Positions 4,779 to 6,904 of a stretch of 6,904 nt of DNA are shown here, in pieces (position 1 is the first letter of the stretch; each line of letters starts with the position of its first letter). The notes under the pieces were generated by a model. That model was not told the DNA's origin. It saw only the letters and a list, made by a program, of their open reading frames with translations, and did no database searches. Both the position numbers and the translations under genes were made by a program. The DNA is from Gemella haemolysans (GTDB lineage Bacteria > Bacillota > Bacilli > Staphylococcales > Gemellaceae): the NCBI RefSeq assembly GCF_901873445.1, contig NZ_CABFLN010000049.1, positions 1 to 6,904 on the forward strand, in the 5' to 3' direction.

Positions 4779-6904
4779 ATGAAAAAGAAAAATTTAAAAT
4801 ATGTACTTATACCAGCATTTGCAGCTACTACACTATTCCCTGTCTTAGCAAATAGCAACCAAGCTCACGCTAGTGAAAATAGTAATACAGTATCTGCTCC
4901 TGTCAATAATACAGCCAGCAACAAAGAAACTTCAGCTACTGAAACCCCAATTTCTAACACTGCTACAAATTCATCTTCAACTACAGATGTAAAACCTAAT
5001 ATAGCCAATAATAAGGTTTCTTCTTCTAATACTGAAGAAACTATAACTTCTAAACCTACAATTCCATTTACTGTAGCAGAATATAAACAAAAAAGCGCTC
5101 TTGAACTTGCTAAATTAATTCGTGAGAAAAAAGTAACAAGTACTGAGCTAGTTAATTTAGCATATAAAATTATTGCAGAAGAGAATCCTAAATTAAATGC
5201 TGTTTTAACAACTGAAAATGGAAAAATCCCTAACGCCATCGTTGAGGAAGCATATAGAACTGCAAAAGAAGTAGATGAGAGAATCAAAGCAGGTAATCTT
5301 GCTGCTAATCCTGTAAATTGGGAAGAACAACCATTCTTAGGAGTTCCTACATTAATTAAAGGATTAGATTCACTAAAAGATGGAGATGCTTCTAGTGGAG
5401 TTATTTTTAATAGAGGTAACGTATCTAAATTTAGTGGCGCTGTAGCAAAAGAGTTCGAAAAACTTGGATTTGTAATCCTTGGACAGACTAACTACCCTGA
5501 GCTAGGAACTAGAAATATCACGGATTCTAAATTATTTGGTCCAGCCGGTAATCCATGGGATTCAAGTCGAAATACAGGTGGTTCTTCAGGAGGAAGTGCC
5601 GGTGCTGTAGCTAGTGGAATGGTATCAATCGCAAGTGGTAGTGATATAGGTGGCTCTATTCGAATCCCTGCTTCTTGGACAGGATTAATTGGTCTAAAAC
5701 CAACAGGACACGGAGCTAAGTTCCCTCTCGTAAAAACTATAGAAGATGCTAAAGAGTATTTTGATAAAACTAAACTTGTTAAGCCAAAAACACCAATAGA
5801 AGTTCCTGCAAACCTAAAAACTTTAAAAATAGCTTATACTCTTAAAACGCCATTAAAAGATGTTGAATTAAGTGAGGATGGAAAAAAAGCTGTTCTTAAA
5901 GCTGTTGAATTTCTTAAAAAACAAGGCTTTACAGTTGACGAAATCACTGAGTTCCCTATCGATGGTTACGAAGGAATTAGAACCTATACAATGGGTGCTG
6001 TTGGTAGCATATACACTGCTCCTGCAAAAGTAGCTACTGAAGAGAACAAACGCGATTTAGATCCTGCTACCTATGCTTTAGGCACATCTACAACTAGAGG
6101 AAAAACTGCTAATACTGATATTTCTTCTGCTAAACCTGCATCTGAATATATTAATAAGATGAATGAATTTTATGGAAAATATGATTTATTCTTAATGGCA
6201 ACGAATGCTGTGACAGCACCATCTAACGATAAAAAAGTTGACCCTTATGTAGATCCAGAAATTGAAGAAAAGCTTTATAATATTAATAAAATAAAAGATC
6301 CAAAAGAGAGATTCAATCTACTTGTAAAACAATGGGAACCAATGATGAGAAGAACACCATTTACATGGTTATTTAACTTAACAGGAAATCCTGCTATATC
6401 TTTACCTATTTATAAGAGTGAAAATAATCTTCCTCTTGGAGTTATGTTTGCTGCAAAAAATAATTCAGAAAAAATACTTCTTGAAATGGGACAATTATTC
6501 CAAGACAACAATCAGTTCATAATGCACCCAAATATTAGAAATACAGTTGTTGCAGAAAATGGTAATAAAGTAAGAGAAAATGAATACGGTACAAAATATG
6601 AGTATTCAGTTCCTAATGAAGCTCCTGTTACTGACGCTCTTAAGCCTTTCACTGGCAAAGTTGAGGGTCTTTCTGAAAGTGGGAATAAAGTTGTTATAGA
6701 TAAAGACGGCAATGTTTCTGAATTCAATACTCCTGCCGATACTCCAGCAACTGATGCTCTTAAACCTTTCACTGGTAAAATCGACGAACTTTCTGAAAAT
6801 GGGAATAAAGTAGTCATCGATAAAGACGGCAATGTTGTAGAATTCAACACTCCAAGCGATGCCCCTACTTCTGATACTCTGAAACCTTTCACTGGTAAAA
6901 TCGA
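4779..6904 (+). CDS. Secreted amidase-signature enzyme with C-terminal surface repeats, 3' end outside window
   Basis: The frame is open for 708 codons from ATG, 6 nt after AGGAG, to the window edge. A signal peptide (KKK, a hydrophobic core, then cleavage after AHA near residue 31) leads to a Ser/Thr/Asn-rich linker (about 32-95). The amidase-signature domain spans about 105-585 and keeps the whole triad: Lys194 in PTLIKGLDS, cis-Ser269 in NTGGSSGGSAG, and nucleophile Ser293 in GSDIGGSIRIP. Such enzymes hydrolyse carboxylic or peptide amides through a serine acyl intermediate. The substrate here is unknown, and a peptide amide or a wall-related amide is a guess. Between GLKPT (305-309) and the helix starting KTIED (319) there are only about 10 residues. 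Other members such as peptide amidase have roughly 15 more, including a GPxxR-like stretch. From about 616, tandem 40-residue repeats begin. These suggest a stalk leading to a wall anchor, which would lie off-window. Transcription is from its own promoter. Confidence 0.93.
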   Translation, partial: MKKKNLKYVLIPAFAATTLFPVLANSNQAHASENSNTVSAPVNNTASNKETSATETPISNTATNSSSTTDVKPNIANNKVSSSNTEETITSKPTIPFTVAEYKQKSALELAKLIREKKVTSTELVNLAYKIIAEENPKLNAVLTTENGKIPNAIVEEAYRTAKEVDERIKAGNLAANPVNWEEQPFLGVPTLIKGLDSLKDGDASSGVIFNRGNVSKFSGAVAKEFEKLGFVILGQTNYPELGTRNITDSKLFGPAGNPWDSSRNTGGSSGGSAGAVASGMVSIASGSDIGGSIRIPASWTGLIGLKPTGHGAKFPLVKTIEDAKEYFDKTKLVKPKTPIEVPANLKTLKIAYTLKTPLKDVELSEDGKKAVLKAVEFLKKQGFTVDEITEFPIDGYEGIRTYTMGAVGSIYTAPAKVATEENKRDLDPATYALGTSTTRGKTANTDISSAKPASEYINKMNEFYGKYDLFLMATNAVTAPSNDKKVDPYVDPEIEEKLYNINKIKDPKERFNLLVKQWEPMMRRTPFTWLFNLTGNPAISLPIYKSENNLPLGVMFAAKNNSEKILLEMGQLFQDNNQFIMHPNIRNTVVAENGNKVRENEYGTKYEYSVPNEAPVTDALKPFTGKVEGLSESGNKVVIDKDGNVSEFNTPADTPATDALKPFTGKIDELSENGNKVVIDKDGNVVEFNTPSDAPTSDTLKPFTGKI
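6624..6904 (+). repeat. 120-bp tandem repeats encoding 40-residue units of the amidase C-terminus
   Basis: There are two full copies (6624-6743 and 6744-6863) and the first 41 bases of a third (6864-6904). The encoded unit runs TDALKPFTGK, a five- to six-residue variable stretch, GNKVVIDKDGNV, EFNTP. DNA copies differ at several wobble positions while the protein is more conserved, so the array is older than a fresh duplication and seems selected as protein. The glycine, lysine and aspartate-rich composition suits an extended surface stalk. I do not recognise the repeat family, and the copy number is unknown because the array is cut by the window. Confidence 0.93.

Noticed and set aside
4865..5287. 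140-codon minus-strand open frame
   Set aside because: It is antisense to the amidase coding sequence, which has a signal peptide and conserved catalytic motifs; the antisense frame shows no family features.
6512..6892. 126-codon minus-strand open frame with internal repeats
   Set aside because: Its repeats are just the antisense of the 40-residue tandem repeats of the amidase protein.
3748..6904. Phosphatase and amidase as one operon, perhaps for NAD or nicotinamide salvage
   Set aside because: A strong terminator and a separate near-consensus promoter lie between them, and nothing in the amidase identifies nicotinamide as its substrate.

Overview
The window is very AT-rich and has the look of a low-GC Firmicute (Bacillota) that lives on mucosal surfaces. 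Signs of this are a YSIRK-type signal peptide, AAGGAG/AGGAG ribosome binding sites, consensus sigma-A promoters, long FIVAR-type surface repeats and a class C acid phosphatase lipoprotein. The overall style best fits Gemella or a close relative. That genus call is inference from style, not from a marker gene, and Streptococcus or Staphylococcus relatives are not excluded.

All three confident genes encode exported, cell-surface products. (1) Bases 1-2732, minus strand: the first 910 codons of a large repetitive YSIRK surface protein. It starts at GTG and runs off the left edge inside near-identical 225-bp repeats. Its exposed N-terminal part carries a carbohydrate-binding-module-like beta sandwich, then a second Ig-like beta domain, then FIVAR-type helical repeats. 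(2) Bases 3748-4596, plus strand: a complete class C acid phosphatase / 5'-nucleotidase lipoprotein of the e(P4)/LppC family, with its own promoter and a strong terminator. (3) Bases 4779-6904, plus strand: a secreted amidase-signature enzyme with an intact Lys-Ser-Ser triad, followed by 40-residue tandem repeats that run off the right edge. It has its own near-consensus promoter.

The 1-kb divergent intergenic region (2733-3747) is the most unusual part. In the leader of the adhesin gene there is an 8-copy trinucleotide tract. A good extended -10 promoter pointing at the adhesin is bracketed by a 12-bp perfect inverted repeat, extendable to 18 bp with one 3-nt gap. Both arrangements recall switches that vary surface antigens (slipped-strand tracts and invertible promoters), but neither is proven here. 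The rest of the region holds short broken reading frames that I cannot assign.

Functionally, the lipoprotein would dephosphorylate nucleotides outside the membrane so that nucleosides can be imported. The amidase would hydrolyse amide bonds of unknown substrates at the surface. The adhesin would project from the wall to bind host or bacterial ligands. The terminator and separate promoters argue against the two plus-strand genes forming a simple operon.
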